From: a virus
Strand: one strand, 5' to 3'
Length of the DNA stretch: 64,000 bases
Virus record (IMG/VR): IMGVR_UViG_3300046780_000484
Location: 17,628-81,627 of that record
A program made the position numbers and the translations under genes. Of this stretch, positions 16,132 to 23,427 are shown one piece after another (the stretch's first letter is position 1; every line of letters starts with the position of its first letter). A model generated the notes under the pieces. It was not told the DNA's origin. It did not search any database and was given only the letters and a program-made list of their open reading frames with translations.

Positions 16132-17415
16132 TCATGCGGCACCTGCCAGAGGTTCACGCAACCGCCTCCCGGCAAGCCGGGGACTCGGCGCTGTGCGCCT
16201 GCGCGTGCTGTTAAGGCCGGCTGCCCGCCGGGCCTTCCGCTCAATATTCAGAGCGGCATTCTTGTCCGCGTGATCGGTGTGGCCGCATGCGGTGCAGGCG
16301 AACTCCCGCCCGCAGCCGGGTCTACTTTTGGGATCCACTGTCCCGCATGCCGAGCACGTTTGAGACGTGAACGGCGCGGGAACCACCCGCAGTTCGCTCC
16401 CGAACAGGGGAGCCTTGTACTCCAACTGGCGGCGCCGTTCGTAAGGGATATTGTCCAGGATCGCCCGGTTGAGAGCCGCCTTCTGGCGGATGTTCTTACC
16501 GGGAGCGTCGGCAGTACCCTTCGCGCTTGCCGTCATCCTCATCACCCGCAAGTCCTCGATGCCGACGTAGCCGTGGTTTTTGGCGAGGTCGGTCGTGAGC
16601 TTGTGGGTGAAGTCGAGCCTGCGCCGCGCTTGCCGACCGCGCAGATCAGCGATAGCGGCGTACGTCTTGCGGAGACGACTGGAGTACCGGCCGCCGTTGT
16701 GCTTCTTTGCATAGGCGAGCTGCCGCCGCGCCCGGCGCTCCAATCCAAGCAGCCGTTTCTGCTCACCCGGCGTGAGAGTCGGAGGCATCAGCCGGGGCGC
16801 ATCCTCGTCGGAGACGTAGGCTGCGCAGGTAGTGCCGAAGTCCACCCCGCAACCCGGCTTCTCGTTTGCCGGAGCGGCCTTGCGGCCCGTTGCGACACCG
16901 ACGACGAGATGCCATATGCCCGCACCGTTCACCTTGACCGTTGCGTTCCGCAGTTCACCGCCGAGCGATCGGGACCAGCGGAACCGCACCCATCCGATCT
17001 TCGGGAGCCGGATTTCGCTCCAGTGTCGGTTCAGCCGCCGTATCTTCAGATCCTGGCCGGTGAACGGGACGGCAAGGATCTTGCTGCGCTTCTTGCGCTC
17101 GGGGGCACCCGCCAGATGTCGCGGGTTCCACCAGTTGTCGTAGGCGCGGTCAAGATGCCTGAGGATCTGGTGTGCGCTCTGGGCTGGCATGTCGGTCAGC
17201 CAGGGCAGGTCGGCGCGGGCCTGGGTTAGGTAGGCACTCTGATCGAAGGCGCGCAAGGTGCGCCGTCGCTGTTCCCAGACGAACCGGCGCTGCTCCAGCG
17301 CGAGATTCCAGACAGTGCGGCACATGTGACCCCAGGCAGTCAAGCGTTCCGCTTGATCTGGTTCTGGGTACAGGCGATACTTCCGCGCAGAGTCTGCCTT
17401 GCGAGTCTCGCTCAC
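16132..17415 (-). CDS. tnpB: TnpB RNA-guided nuclease (IS200/IS605 family)
   Basis: 427 residues, normal TnpB length. The N-terminus has the family motif (KYRLYPEPDQAERLTAWGH, then RTVWNLALEQR). RuvC-I Asp is in CGVDFGTTCAAYV (about 190), RuvC-II Glu in VGIEDLRVMRM (about 285), RuvC-III Asp in DHADKNAALNI (about 385), and the zinc finger is CSACG...CTACG. All catalytic residues look intact. No TnpA is present, so mobility would need another transposase or homing. The GTG at 17415 overlaps the stop of the DNA methyltransferase (GTGA), an unusual operon arrangement. Confidence 0.92.
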   Translation of the reverse strand: MSETRKADSARKYRLYPEPDQAERLTAWGHMCRTVWNLALEQRRFVWEQRRRTLRAFDQSAYLTQARADLPWLTDMPAQSAHQILRHLDRAYDNWWNPRHLAGAPERKKRSKILAVPFTGQDLKIRRLNRHWSEIRLPKIGWVRFRWSRSLGGELRNATVKVNGAGIWHLVVGVATGRKAAPANEKPGCGVDFGTTCAAYVSDEDAPRLMPPTLTPGEQKRLLGLERRARRQLAYAKKHNGGRYSSRLRKTYAAIADLRGRQARRRLDFTHKLTTDLAKNHGYVGIEDLRVMRMTASAKGTADAPGKNIRQKAALNRAILDNIPYERRRQLEYKAPLFGSELRVVPAPFTSQTCSACGTVDPKSRPGCGREFACTACGHTDHADKNAALNIERKARRAAGLNSTRRRTAPSPRLAGRRLREPLAGAA

Positions 17416-18149
17416 GACGTCTCATCGAGCCGGTCGAATAGGCTTCTTTGCGCGCTCATGACTCCGACCAGCAGGTAGGAGTGGGCCCGGTGTGCTCGCT
17501 GCTGGCGTTTGGTTGGCTGCGGCATCCGAGAGGTGTTGACCAAGACGAACATGTCGGCCAGGTCCACGCCCGCCGCCGCCATGATCCGGATGACGTCAAG
17601 ATGCACGAGGTGCAGCCGGTGGTTGTAGGTCATGTCCTGGCACTTGACCATCAGCCGCCCGGTGCCGGGAGCCAAGACGCGAGCGCACTCGCGAACACCG
17701 TCCCGGTACAGGTCCAGTACGTCGTTCATAGTCTGACGCCCGGTGGTGTTCAGCGCGTAACTGCGGCCAACCCCGAAGTTGCGCTCAGGCTTGCCGTGTA
17801 CCGGCTGGTAGGGCGGGTCGAACACCGCTACGTCAACGCTGCCATCGGCGTATGGCAGGTTCCGGCAGTCGGCCACGAGGTCAGCCTTCGCGGTCGGCCG
17901 GATATCGCTGCACGTCACCTCAAGCTTGGGGGCGGATCTCCAGAACACGCCCTCGCCGCAAGTCACATCGACCACCCGGTCATCCGAGGTGATCCACAGT
18001 TGGGCGACTTGCTCAATCAGCCGGTCATTGGTGCCGACAACCGCCGACGTGACCACATCGGGCGTTACTCCGGGGCAGATGACTGGCGCTCCATAGGCAA
18101 CCGGATCTGTCGGAGTATATCGCCCGCGTAGCCCGCTACCAGGTGTCAT
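17412..18149 (-). CDS. DNA methyltransferase with DPPY motif
   Basis: 245 residues from ATG 18149. The catalytic DPPY motif is in AVFDPPYQPVHG; the SAM-binding region is VVDVTCGEGVFW (motif I) followed by VTCSDI. This places it with N6-adenine or N4-cytosine amino-methyltransferases; the target site is unknown. No restriction enzyme is adjacent, but TnpB is translationally coupled downstream, so the pair may act together as modification and cleavage or simply travel together. Its promoter (TACACT at 18156-18161, six bases before ATG) is leaderless-type and overlaps that of the divergent Phd-like gene. Confidence 0.85.
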   Translation of the reverse strand: MTPGSGLRGRYTPTDPVAYGAPVICPGVTPDVVTSAVVGTNDRLIEQVAQLWITSDDRVVDVTCGEGVFWRSAPKLEVTCSDIRPTAKADLVADCRNLPYADGSVDVAVFDPPYQPVHGKPERNFGVGRSYALNTTGRQTMNDVLDLYRDGVRECARVLAPGTGRLMVKCQDMTYNHRLHLVHLDVIRIMAAAGVDLADMFVLVNTSRMPQPTKRQQRAHRAHSYLLVGVMSAQRSLFDRLDETS

Positions 18150-18165
18150 GTACGCAGTGTACCAT
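18147..18165. promoter_or_regulatory. Overlapping divergent promoters with TGTAC half-sites
   Basis: The -10 box of the methyltransferase (minus strand TGG-TACACT, 18164-18156) overlaps the -10 box of the Phd-like gene (plus strand TACCAT, 18160-18165); each lies six bases before its start codon. Two TGTAC copies (18149-18153, 18158-18162) resemble the TGTACA core bound by YefM/Phd-type repressors. Autoregulation and coupling of the two genes is inferred. Confidence 0.45.
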
Positions 18166-18171
18166 ATTGGG

Positions 18172-18366
18172 ATGGAGCCGAAGCGAATGGGCACACGCGA
18201 GTTGCGGGACAATCTCAGCGTCCGTATCGACGCCGCCTACGTCCGCCATGAACCGACGATCGTCACCAGGAACGGGCGACCAAGAGCCGTACTCATCTCG
18301 TACGAGGAATGGCTCATGTCTCAAGCAAGGGGACGGGACCAGGAGGCCTGCACCGGCCCGCCATAG
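18172..18366 (+). CDS. Phd/YefM-family antitoxin-like repressor (orphan)
   Basis: 64 residues from ATG 18172 (an in-frame ATG at 18148 is also possible). The sequence MGTRELRDNLSVRIDAAYV followed by EPTIVTRNGRPRAVLISYEEW is the classic Phd/YefM N-terminal DNA-binding fold. No toxin gene of the Doc or YoeB type is next to it. The divergent methyltransferase shares its promoter. The 3' end overlaps the end of the 18321-18770 gene antisense. It probably acts as a transcription repressor. Confidence 0.8.
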   Translation: MEPKRMGTRELRDNLSVRIDAAYVRHEPTIVTRNGRPRAVLISYEEWLMSQARGRDQEACTGPP

Positions 18367-18770
18367 CCGAGACCGACACGACGATAGCGATATCCCCAGT
18401 CCCCGCGAATGCCGTCCGGACTGAATCCGAACCTGTCCGTCGGATCGCCGTCGCAGAACCACCAGACGGGCTTGTTGTCCGACAGTAGGCCGCAAACCTC
18501 CAAGTAGGTACCCCTAGCTACCCATCGGTTCACGTCTAGGAACACGCCGTAGGCTGCCTGCCGCCTCACCTCGGGCCACAGGGCCTGCCACTCCTTCGTG
18601 TTCCGGTAGAGATCCTCCGCGACCAGCACCCTCACCGGGCAGCCAGTCAGCGTGTGGAACGGGAACTCGCGGGCCGCCTCGAGGACGGGAGTGCCATACA
18701 AGGCCATCGGGGACATCAAATAAAGAACAGGCGGCGACGAGGAAATGACAGGCCGGAAATGCGGGAGCAT
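18321..18770 (-). CDS. Rossmann-like protein, possibly nucleoside 2-deoxyribosyltransferase/DUF4406-related
   Basis: 149 residues. VLYLMSPMALYG near residue 15, a DLYRNTKEW segment, and VFLDVNRWVARGTYLEVCGLLSDNKPVWW near 76-104 together resemble the nucleoside 2-deoxyribosyltransferase-like fold (a strand with an S/G-P turn, then a xGRGTxxEV...KPV strand). The assignment is tentative; catalytic residues are not certain. The C-terminal half has a diverged partner fragment at 15768-16090. It follows the glycosyltransferase by six bases. No clear ribosome site is seen before the first ATG. Confidence 0.6.
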   Translation of the reverse strand: MLPHFRPVISSSPPVLYLMSPMALYGTPVLEAAREFPFHTLTGCPVRVLVAEDLYRNTKEWQALWPEVRRQAAYGVFLDVNRWVARGTYLEVCGLLSDNKPVWWFCDGDPTDRFGFSPDGIRGDWGYRYRRVGLGYGGPVQASWSRPLA

Positions 18771-18776
18771 GTATAA

Positions 18777-19841
18777 TTAAAGGCGTAAGGAGCGTCGCGC
18801 TGCCATGCGCGTCAGGAGTTCGTCAATGGCCGGTCCCATGTATTTCTCGGCGACATTGCCGACCTCGTACTGGCTCACCGACTCGCGGAGTTTTACCTGG
18901 TCAACGTCCTGCCGCTGCTCGTACGACTGCTCCAGCGCCGCAACCATTCCTGAAATGGAAGGGCGAATCCACCAGCCCCTGTGGACGCCATTGAAAAACG
19001 GCTCGCCGTCCACCTGGATGCCGTCCGGGTTCAGTTCCTCCATGGACGAGCAGCGGGTCGTGATGACGGGCGTCCCGCACGCTTTTGCTTCAACGATGGG
19101 CAGCCCGAATCCTTCCGCGTACGTCGCCGCCAGCAGCACGTCGCACATCCCGTACCAGTCAGCGAGATCAGCCGGCTGGATCAGCCCCGCGTTGTACCGG
19201 TACTGGTCCACTACCCGAACCCGGTCCGTGATCCCCAGCGACTCCGCCAGGAACTCCAGGTCCTGCCCCCCGTCGCAGTGCACCGCCGTGTGCAGCCACA
19301 GCAGCGAATCCGGCCGCGACCGCAGGAACTTCGCGAACGCGAGCAGCATCTCCGCCGGCGCCTTCCTGATCGCGTCGTTGTTAGCCGCGTTCACGCCGAT
19401 CACGAACGTCTCCGGGCCGAGCCCGGCCGCCTCCCGCAGCGCCGCCCGGTCCTCCGGGATGACCCACGTGTCGAACGGGATGCCGTGCGGCACGTAGAGG
19501 GCGTTGCCGAACCCGGCATCCCGGAACCGGTCCAGCCCGAACCGGGACATCGCTATCAGCGAGGCCCCGCCTGCTTCCACCACGTTCCTGTCCGCCACGG
19601 ACATCGGACGGCAGTCCGCGGGCAGCCAGTGCGCCACCGGGAGTTCCTTGAGCACGCCCGGGTCCATCACCCACACGTCGCCCAGGGTGATCACCAGATC
19701 GGGCTGGATGTGGCGGGAGTGCTGCTGGAGGGACGGGCTGCAGTACGACCCGCCGAAGCCGGGAAGGACCGGGATGCCCTCCCACTGGGTGACGGATCCC
19801 GACAGGCCCCAGTACGTAGCGATGAACACCTCGTGGCCCAA
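18777..19841 (-). CDS. GT4-type glycosyltransferase, N-terminus displaced by a frameshift
   Basis: 354 residues in the main frame. VYVPHGI-like (LYVPHGIPFD), VNAANNDAIRKAP and the late EGFGLPIVEAKACGTPVITT motif identify a GT-B, GT4-type glycosyltransferase that would use a nucleotide sugar. The conserved first 35 residues are in another frame: ATG 19938 (after GGGGAGG) reads ARILWSSCAPWSAS, then a seven-base TTTAAAG (19888-19894 on the plus strand) intervenes, and the main frame resumes as GYGQQTAIWIKRLAGLGHEV. So the gene is either inactivated, newly frameshifted, or rescued by slippage or internal initiation at TTG 19841. Confidence 0.8.
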   Translation of the reverse strand: MGHEVFIATYWGLSGSVTQWEGIPVLPGFGGSYCSPSLQQHSRHIQPDLVITLGDVWVMDPGVLKELPVAHWLPADCRPMSVADRNVVEAGGASLIAMSRFGLDRFRDAGFGNALYVPHGIPFDTWVIPEDRAALREAAGLGPETFVIGVNAANNDAIRKAPAEMLLAFAKFLRSRPDSLLWLHTAVHCDGGQDLEFLAESLGITDRVRVVDQYRYNAGLIQPADLADWYGMCDVLLAATYAEGFGLPIVEAKACGTPVITTRCSSMEELNPDGIQVDGEPFFNGVHRGWWIRPSISGMVAALEQSYEQRQDVDQVKLRESVSQYEVGNVAEKYMGPAIDELLTRMAARRSLRL

Positions 19842-19887
19842 TCCGGCAAGGCGCTTTATCCAGATTGCGGTCTGTTGTCCGTAACCG

Positions 19888-19894
19888 CTTTAAA
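19888..19894 (-). other. Seven-base frameshifting insertion in the glycosyltransferase gene
   Basis: Removing these seven bases (minus strand TTTAAAG) restores one frame from ATG 19938 through to the stop at 18777 and gives the expected APWSASGYGQQ at the join. The insertion is itself a T-TTA-AAG heptamer in the upstream frame, but a -1 slip there leads to an early stop; only +1 or -2 would reach the main frame. Confidence 0.7.
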
Positions 19895-20030
19895 CTGGCG
19901 GACCACGGAGCGCAGCTGCTCCACAAGATCCTCGCCATTAAGCACCACCTCCCCTCGTCAGGGAGACGCGATGCCACGAAATACGGGTCACTCGCCGCCC
20001 CTCTCTAGTGCCACAGAAAATGGCGCATTG

Positions 20031-20039
20031 TGTTATTAT
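20031..20039 (+). promoter_or_regulatory. Extended -10 box for leaderless AP2-HNH gene
   Basis: TGT-TATTAT ends six bases before GTG 20046 and no Shine-Dalgarno precedes the start, fitting a leaderless mRNA. No good -35 is visible. Confidence 0.55.
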
Positions 20040-20045
20040 GGATAA

Positions 20046-20837
20046 GTGAAAGAAATCCCCTTGCGTGGTCGCCACGGGCAAGGTCGCGTCATGCTTGTGG
20101 ATGACGAAGACTACGAGCTAATGTCCCGCATTAAATGGCACGCCATCGTCGATAACAACGGCTGCCTGAGCGTTCAGGCACGGATCTCTGCCCACAACTT
20201 CCTTACCGGCTACGCGCTGACCGATCACGCCAACGGGAACCCTCTGGACAACACCCGAGGGAACCTGCGCGATGCCACATCCAGGCAGAACAGCTGGAAC
20301 AGGCGACTCAGGAGCGACTCCCGAACTGGCTATAAAGGCGTCAACTCAAGGCGGGGCGGGCGAGGGTACGTCGCACGGATCCTCGTAGACGGGAAGCGTA
20401 AAACGCTGGGATGGTTTCACGATCCGATCAACGCCGCGAAGGCGTACGACGCGGCAGCCCGTGAAGCCTTCGGGGAGTTCGCCCGGCTTAATTTCCCGGA
20501 TAGCGAAGACCTTCCGGACGCCCGGGAGTCTCGGGTTTCTCGTACGCAGCGCCGCGTCCGGGAGACGATTTCCGGAATGGAGGATCAGCCCAGCGGAAAG
20601 CAGTCCAAGTACTCGGAGGCCAGCTGGAACCGGCCCTACCGCGGGGGAACGCGGGCAGGCTTCAAGGGGGTCAACTGGTCAGGCAGGAGATGGCAGGCTC
20701 GCATCATGAAAGACGGGAAGCGGCACTTCCTCGGCACCTACGACACCGCCGAGGAGGCGGCCCGAGCGTATGACGCCGCCGCTTGCACCCTGTTCGGGGG
20801 TCATGCGCGGTTGAACTTCCCAGGGGAGGCGGCGTGA
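20046..20837 (+). CDS. HNH endonuclease with two AP2 DNA-binding domains
   Basis: 263 residues. The first 95 carry an HNH-like region (KWHAIVDNNG, LTDHANGNPLDNTRGNLRDAT) and are followed by two AP2/ERF-type modules: GYKGVNSRRGGRGYVARI with AAKAYDAAAREAFG (about 95-155), and GFKGVNWSGRRWQARI with AARAYDAAACTLFG (about 203-258). HNH-AP2 proteins are mobile homing endonucleases. It is inserted head-on 15 bases from the end of the tail-chaperone frameshift product and before the glycosyltransferase. Confidence 0.9.
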   Translation: MKEIPLRGRHGQGRVMLVDDEDYELMSRIKWHAIVDNNGCLSVQARISAHNFLTGYALTDHANGNPLDNTRGNLRDATSRQNSWNRRLRSDSRTGYKGVNSRRGGRGYVARILVDGKRKTLGWFHDPINAAKAYDAAAREAFGEFARLNFPDSEDLPDARESRVSRTQRRVRETISGMEDQPSGKQSKYSEASWNRPYRGGTRAGFKGVNWSGRRWQARIMKDGKRHFLGTYDTAEEAARAYDAAACTLFGGHARLNFPGEAA

Positions 20838-20851
20838 TCGAGCTAGCCCGC

Positions 20852-21471
20852 TTAGTCGCTGCCGCCCTTGACCTTCGCCAGCGTCTCGACTGCTTCCGCC
20901 TTGGCGGCCTTGATCACCGGCAGCCAGAACAGTTCCTGCCGCCTGAGCCGGCGGACGACCTCCGGAGGCCAGCCCCGCTCGTCGGCCCACCGGTCATACA
21001 TCAGCATCTCCGGAGGGAAATCCTCAGGGAGCTGGAAAGCGGCAGGCTGATCGGGCCGGAGGTTCCGGTCGATGAAGAACTGCGCTAGCCGTCCTGCGAG
21101 CTTTTTGGGTCCTGCGACTCCAGGGCGTCGAGTTCCCTCAGCAGCGCCTTGGCCTTACCCAGCAGGGCCGCGTAGTCCCTGACCTTCATCACCCGAGAGA
21201 TCGCCACGTCAGCCGCCGCCACGCCGTTCTGGCTGGGAATCGGCGCCGGGTACGACCAGGCCGTGATGATGCGCCCCAGGAGGGCATTCGCCTGGTCGTC
21301 CTCCATCTCCTTCGGGGAGTACTCCGTTTCCCCGCCGGGGCCTGACTTGATCTTCACGGCCCGGCGGACGATGAGCAGGTCTTCGCCCATGAGGTCGTCC
21401 AGGTCGGTCAGGTCAACCCAGTTGCTGCTGGTGCCATCGGCTTGCTTCGAGGGCAACTCGAAACGCGGCAT
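20852..21471 (-). CDS. Tail assembly chaperone, -1 frameshift product (G-T type)
   Basis: Ribosomes on the 21085-21471 gene meet C-CCA-AAA at 21109-21103 in the right phase for a -1 slip. The -1 frame continues for 83 more codons (KLAGRLAQFFIDRNLRPDQ... to KVKGGSD) and stops at 20852, giving about 206 residues. This is the conserved way siphoviruses make the G-T chaperone that loads the tape measure protein. The extension contains a PPEMLMYDRWADERGW segment and a helical basic end. It has no separate start codon. Confidence 0.85.
21085..21471 (-). CDS. Tail assembly chaperone (G type)
   Basis: 128 residues directly downstream of the major tail protein, the usual place. Starts MPRFELPSKQADGTSSNWVDLTD, with a central helical domain (about 55-115). 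The frame ends shortly after the slippery heptamer, leaving the tail SSQDG in the unshifted product. The ratio of short to long product normally matters for tail assembly. Confidence 0.85.
   Translation of the reverse strand: MPRFELPSKQADGTSSNWVDLTDLDDLMGEDLLIVRRAVKIKSGPGGETEYSPKEMEDDQANALLGRIITAWSYPAPIPSQNGVAAADVAISRVMKVRDYAALLGKAKALLRELDALESQDPKSSQDG
21103..21109 (-). promoter_or_regulatory. Programmed -1 frameshift site CCCAAAA
   Basis: The zero-frame codons are GAC-CCA-AAA, matching X-XXY-YYZ. A -1 slip pairs both tRNAs again (CCC, AAA) and opens the 83-codon extension. A stimulatory structure was not modelled. Confidence 0.8.
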
Positions 21472-21488
21472 TCGCGCCTGCTTTCCTG

Positions 21489-22877
21489 CTAGATCTCCGA
21501 GAGGTGCCGCGCCGACTGGTACATGTCGAAATCGGACACCAGGGCGTATACGGCTGTATTGTTGACAAGAGTGAGCGTTCCGGGACCAAGGCCCCCAGAC
21601 CCACCCACATCGGTCGAATTCGCCACTGCCTCATATTGATTCCCGAAGCCAATGAGGCTCTTGTTGCGCATGATCTTCGACTTGGTGAAGGCCGCCTGAG
21701 TCATGGTGAACGTCAGCGTGAACGGTGTGCCGGCGTTCGCGATACCCGCGTTCGTCGTGGTGATCGACAGCGGGGCCTGGCTGTTCAGCAGCATCAGGTC
21801 CAGCGGCATTTCCGAGTTGGTCGGGTCGAAGTCGACCTGGCCGTCGGCGGTGAGCGGCCCGCGTCCGATGATGTAGGGGGTCTGGGTGCCGGCGACGATC
21901 CAGTAAACCTGCGTCTGCCGCTTAAAGCTCACTGAAAAGTTCCCGACCCCGGCATAGGTGTTGCTGCTCGAGATGGTGTTGCCGCCGATGACGACCGTGG
22001 AGTTCCAGTTCGGGATCGGCCTGCTGTTCGTGGTCACGTTCGTGACGGCAGTGCCGGCGATGACGGAGAGCCACGAGTCGCCGGAGCACTTCACGCCGAG
22101 GAGCTGCTCGGCGTTGCCGCTGAAGTCGAGGCTCTTGATCACGCTGCTCGGATATAGCCGGGCACCGAACGTGGATGTCGGAACCGTCCCGTACGTGGCG
22201 CTGGTGAACGTGTTGACCAGGTTCGTGGTGTCGCAGAACGTATGGGTAGGCGGCTGCGCCCCGTACGCCCCGCCGTAGCCGAGCGGCGAGTTGAGGGCCG
22301 CGAGCTTGTGGGTGTACGGCGTGCCGCACGTCTGGACCGTGGTGGCGGTCGGGTGGGTGAAGCGCAGCGGATAGGCGGCACCTGCGGCGCTGCTGGCGAA
22401 GGTCACCACGCTGGACGCCGTGGTCGTGCCGACGATAACCACCTCGGCGACCGAGCCGGTGCCGATCTGGATGCTCGCCCCGGCCGTGTAGGAGGCCGGG
22501 GGCACGGCGGACAGGGTGCAGGAGGTGGCGCCGACGGCCAGCGCGCCGGACACGGTAGAAGGGTTCGCCAGCGACGAGCCGGTCGTGCTCAGGTCCCCGA
22601 ACACGTTGTCAAACCAGTACCCCATCGAGTCCAGGAAGTTCGGGGCACCGAAGGAGAACGTTGCCTGCTCGACGCCGAGCGTCTTGTAGAACAGGTCCGT
22701 CATCGACCCGCGGATGGCCTTGTCGTCGAGGAAGTGAGGCATGTCCTCCGGCGAGTAGTCCGCCTGGTCCAGCGGCTGGGTGACCACGGGCACGAGGGGC
22801 GTGCCTGCGGTCAGCTCGCGCGCCATTCCGAGCCACGACAGCACACCGGGATAGACGTTGGGCGTTCCAAGCGCCAT
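21489..22877 (-). CDS. Major tail protein (tail tube)
   Basis: 462 residues, beta-rich, with a well-spaced GGAGGCC site before ATG 22877. The N-terminus (NVYPGVLSWLGMARELTAGTP) and C-terminus (VYALVSDFDMYQSARHL) resemble actinophage tube proteins. Residues about 105-175 form a Thr/Ala/Ser-rich region that could be a surface domain inserted into the tube fold. Position between the tail terminator region and the frameshifted chaperones supports the call. Confidence 0.85.
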   Translation of the reverse strand: MALGTPNVYPGVLSWLGMARELTAGTPLVPVVTQPLDQADYSPEDMPHFLDDKAIRGSMTDLFYKTLGVEQATFSFGAPNFLDSMGYWFDNVFGDLSTTGSSLANPSTVSGALAVGATSCTLSAVPPASYTAGASIQIGTGSVAEVVIVGTTTASSVVTFASSAAGAAYPLRFTHPTATTVQTCGTPYTHKLAALNSPLGYGGAYGAQPPTHTFCDTTNLVNTFTSATYGTVPTSTFGARLYPSSVIKSLDFSGNAEQLLGVKCSGDSWLSVIAGTAVTNVTTNSRPIPNWNSTVVIGGNTISSSNTYAGVGNFSVSFKRQTQVYWIVAGTQTPYIIGRGPLTADGQVDFDPTNSEMPLDLMLLNSQAPLSITTTNAGIANAGTPFTLTFTMTQAAFTKSKIMRNKSLIGFGNQYEAVANSTDVGGSGGLGPGTLTLVNNTAVYALVSDFDMYQSARHLSEI

Positions 22878-22879
22878 GG

Positions 22880-22927
22880 TCAGGCCTCCTTTTCGAACAA
22901 GATTACGAGCGAGACCTGAATGGCCAC
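22880..22927 (-). CDS. Possible 15-aa leader peptide before the major tail protein
   Basis: GTG at 22927 follows GGGAGGCGT and encodes MAIQVSLVILFEKEA; its stop is two bases before the ATG of the major tail protein and its last codons contain that gene's ribosome site. Such an arrangement can couple translation. It may also be chance; only 15 codons support it. Confidence 0.35.
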   Translation of the reverse strand: MAIQVSLVILFEKEA

Positions 22928-22967
22928 ACGCCTCCCACTAGTCCGGAGATGGAACGGGTCTGGTAAG

Positions 22968-23252
22968 TCAGAACTGCTGAGGGTCGTCCGTCTCCGGGTC
23001 CTCGTCGTGCGCCGGCTCCCCGGCTTCCTGCTCGCCGGGCACGGGTGCGCCGTCCCCCTCGGCCGGCGCACCCTCGCTGCCTGGCGTGACCGGCGTGAAC
23101 CACGGCTCCGGGACGTCAGGGACGGCCCGTCCCGACGCGGGGGCGACGTCGTAGGTTCCCCCTGGTTCGGCGCGCAGGGTCTTCCCGGTGCCGAGGTCCA
23201 GGTAGTCGGTGAAGGTCAGGGCCTCGTGGCCGTTGTATGCGGCGAGGGTCAC
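22968..23252 (-). CDS. Small structural protein, member of a three-gene family
   Basis: 94 residues from GTG 23252 (GGAGG five bases upstream). Residues 8-40 (ALTFTDYLDLGTGKTL, then AEPGGTYDVAPASG) match the gene at 28810-29076 (VLTYPQYLDLQAQHTL, then AQPGAEYDIMPASG). The C-terminus is acidic and low in complexity. Presumed head-tail accessory. Confidence 0.65.
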   Translation of the reverse strand: MTLAAYNGHEALTFTDYLDLGTGKTLRAEPGGTYDVAPASGRAVPDVPEPWFTPVTPGSEGAPAEGDGAPVPGEQEAGEPAHDEDPETDDPQQF

Positions 23253-23285
23253 GGGAGCCTCCAGGTCGGGGGAGAATGGACGTCC

Positions 23286-23423
23286 ATGAGCAGCGACGGG
23301 AGACAGCCGGAACGCGGGTGCTGGGGCTTCGAGATCGGGAGCACCGCGAACGGCGTGTGCAACCTGATCTGGCTGGCGGTCCTCGCCGGCGCGGCGATCT
23401 ACGCGATCGTCAGCCTCGCCTGA
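23286..23423 (+). CDS. Small single-TM protein (45 aa)
   Basis: ATG 23286 encodes a 45-residue protein with a polar, Cys-containing N-terminus and a C-terminal TM helix (NLIWLAVLAGAAIYAIVSLA). It is oriented against the structural genes and fills the gap between two of them. GGGGGAG lies about 14 bases upstream. Function unknown; possibly a membrane-acting moron such as a superinfection-exclusion factor. Confidence 0.5.
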   Translation: MSSDGRQPERGCWGFEIGSTANGVCNLIWLAVLAGAAIYAIVSLA

Positions 23424-23427
23424 AGCG

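Noticed and set aside
18570-18770. A leaderless promoter directly before the 18770 gene
   Set aside because: AT-rich TTTAATTATAC abuts the ATG too closely for the 6-7 base spacing found at other genes; the gene more likely belongs to the glycosyltransferase operon.
19885-19897. T-TTA-AAG as a programmed -1 frameshift site in the glycosyltransferase
   Set aside because: A -1 slip leads to an early stop; only +1 or -2 would continue the enzyme, so an insertion mutation is simpler.
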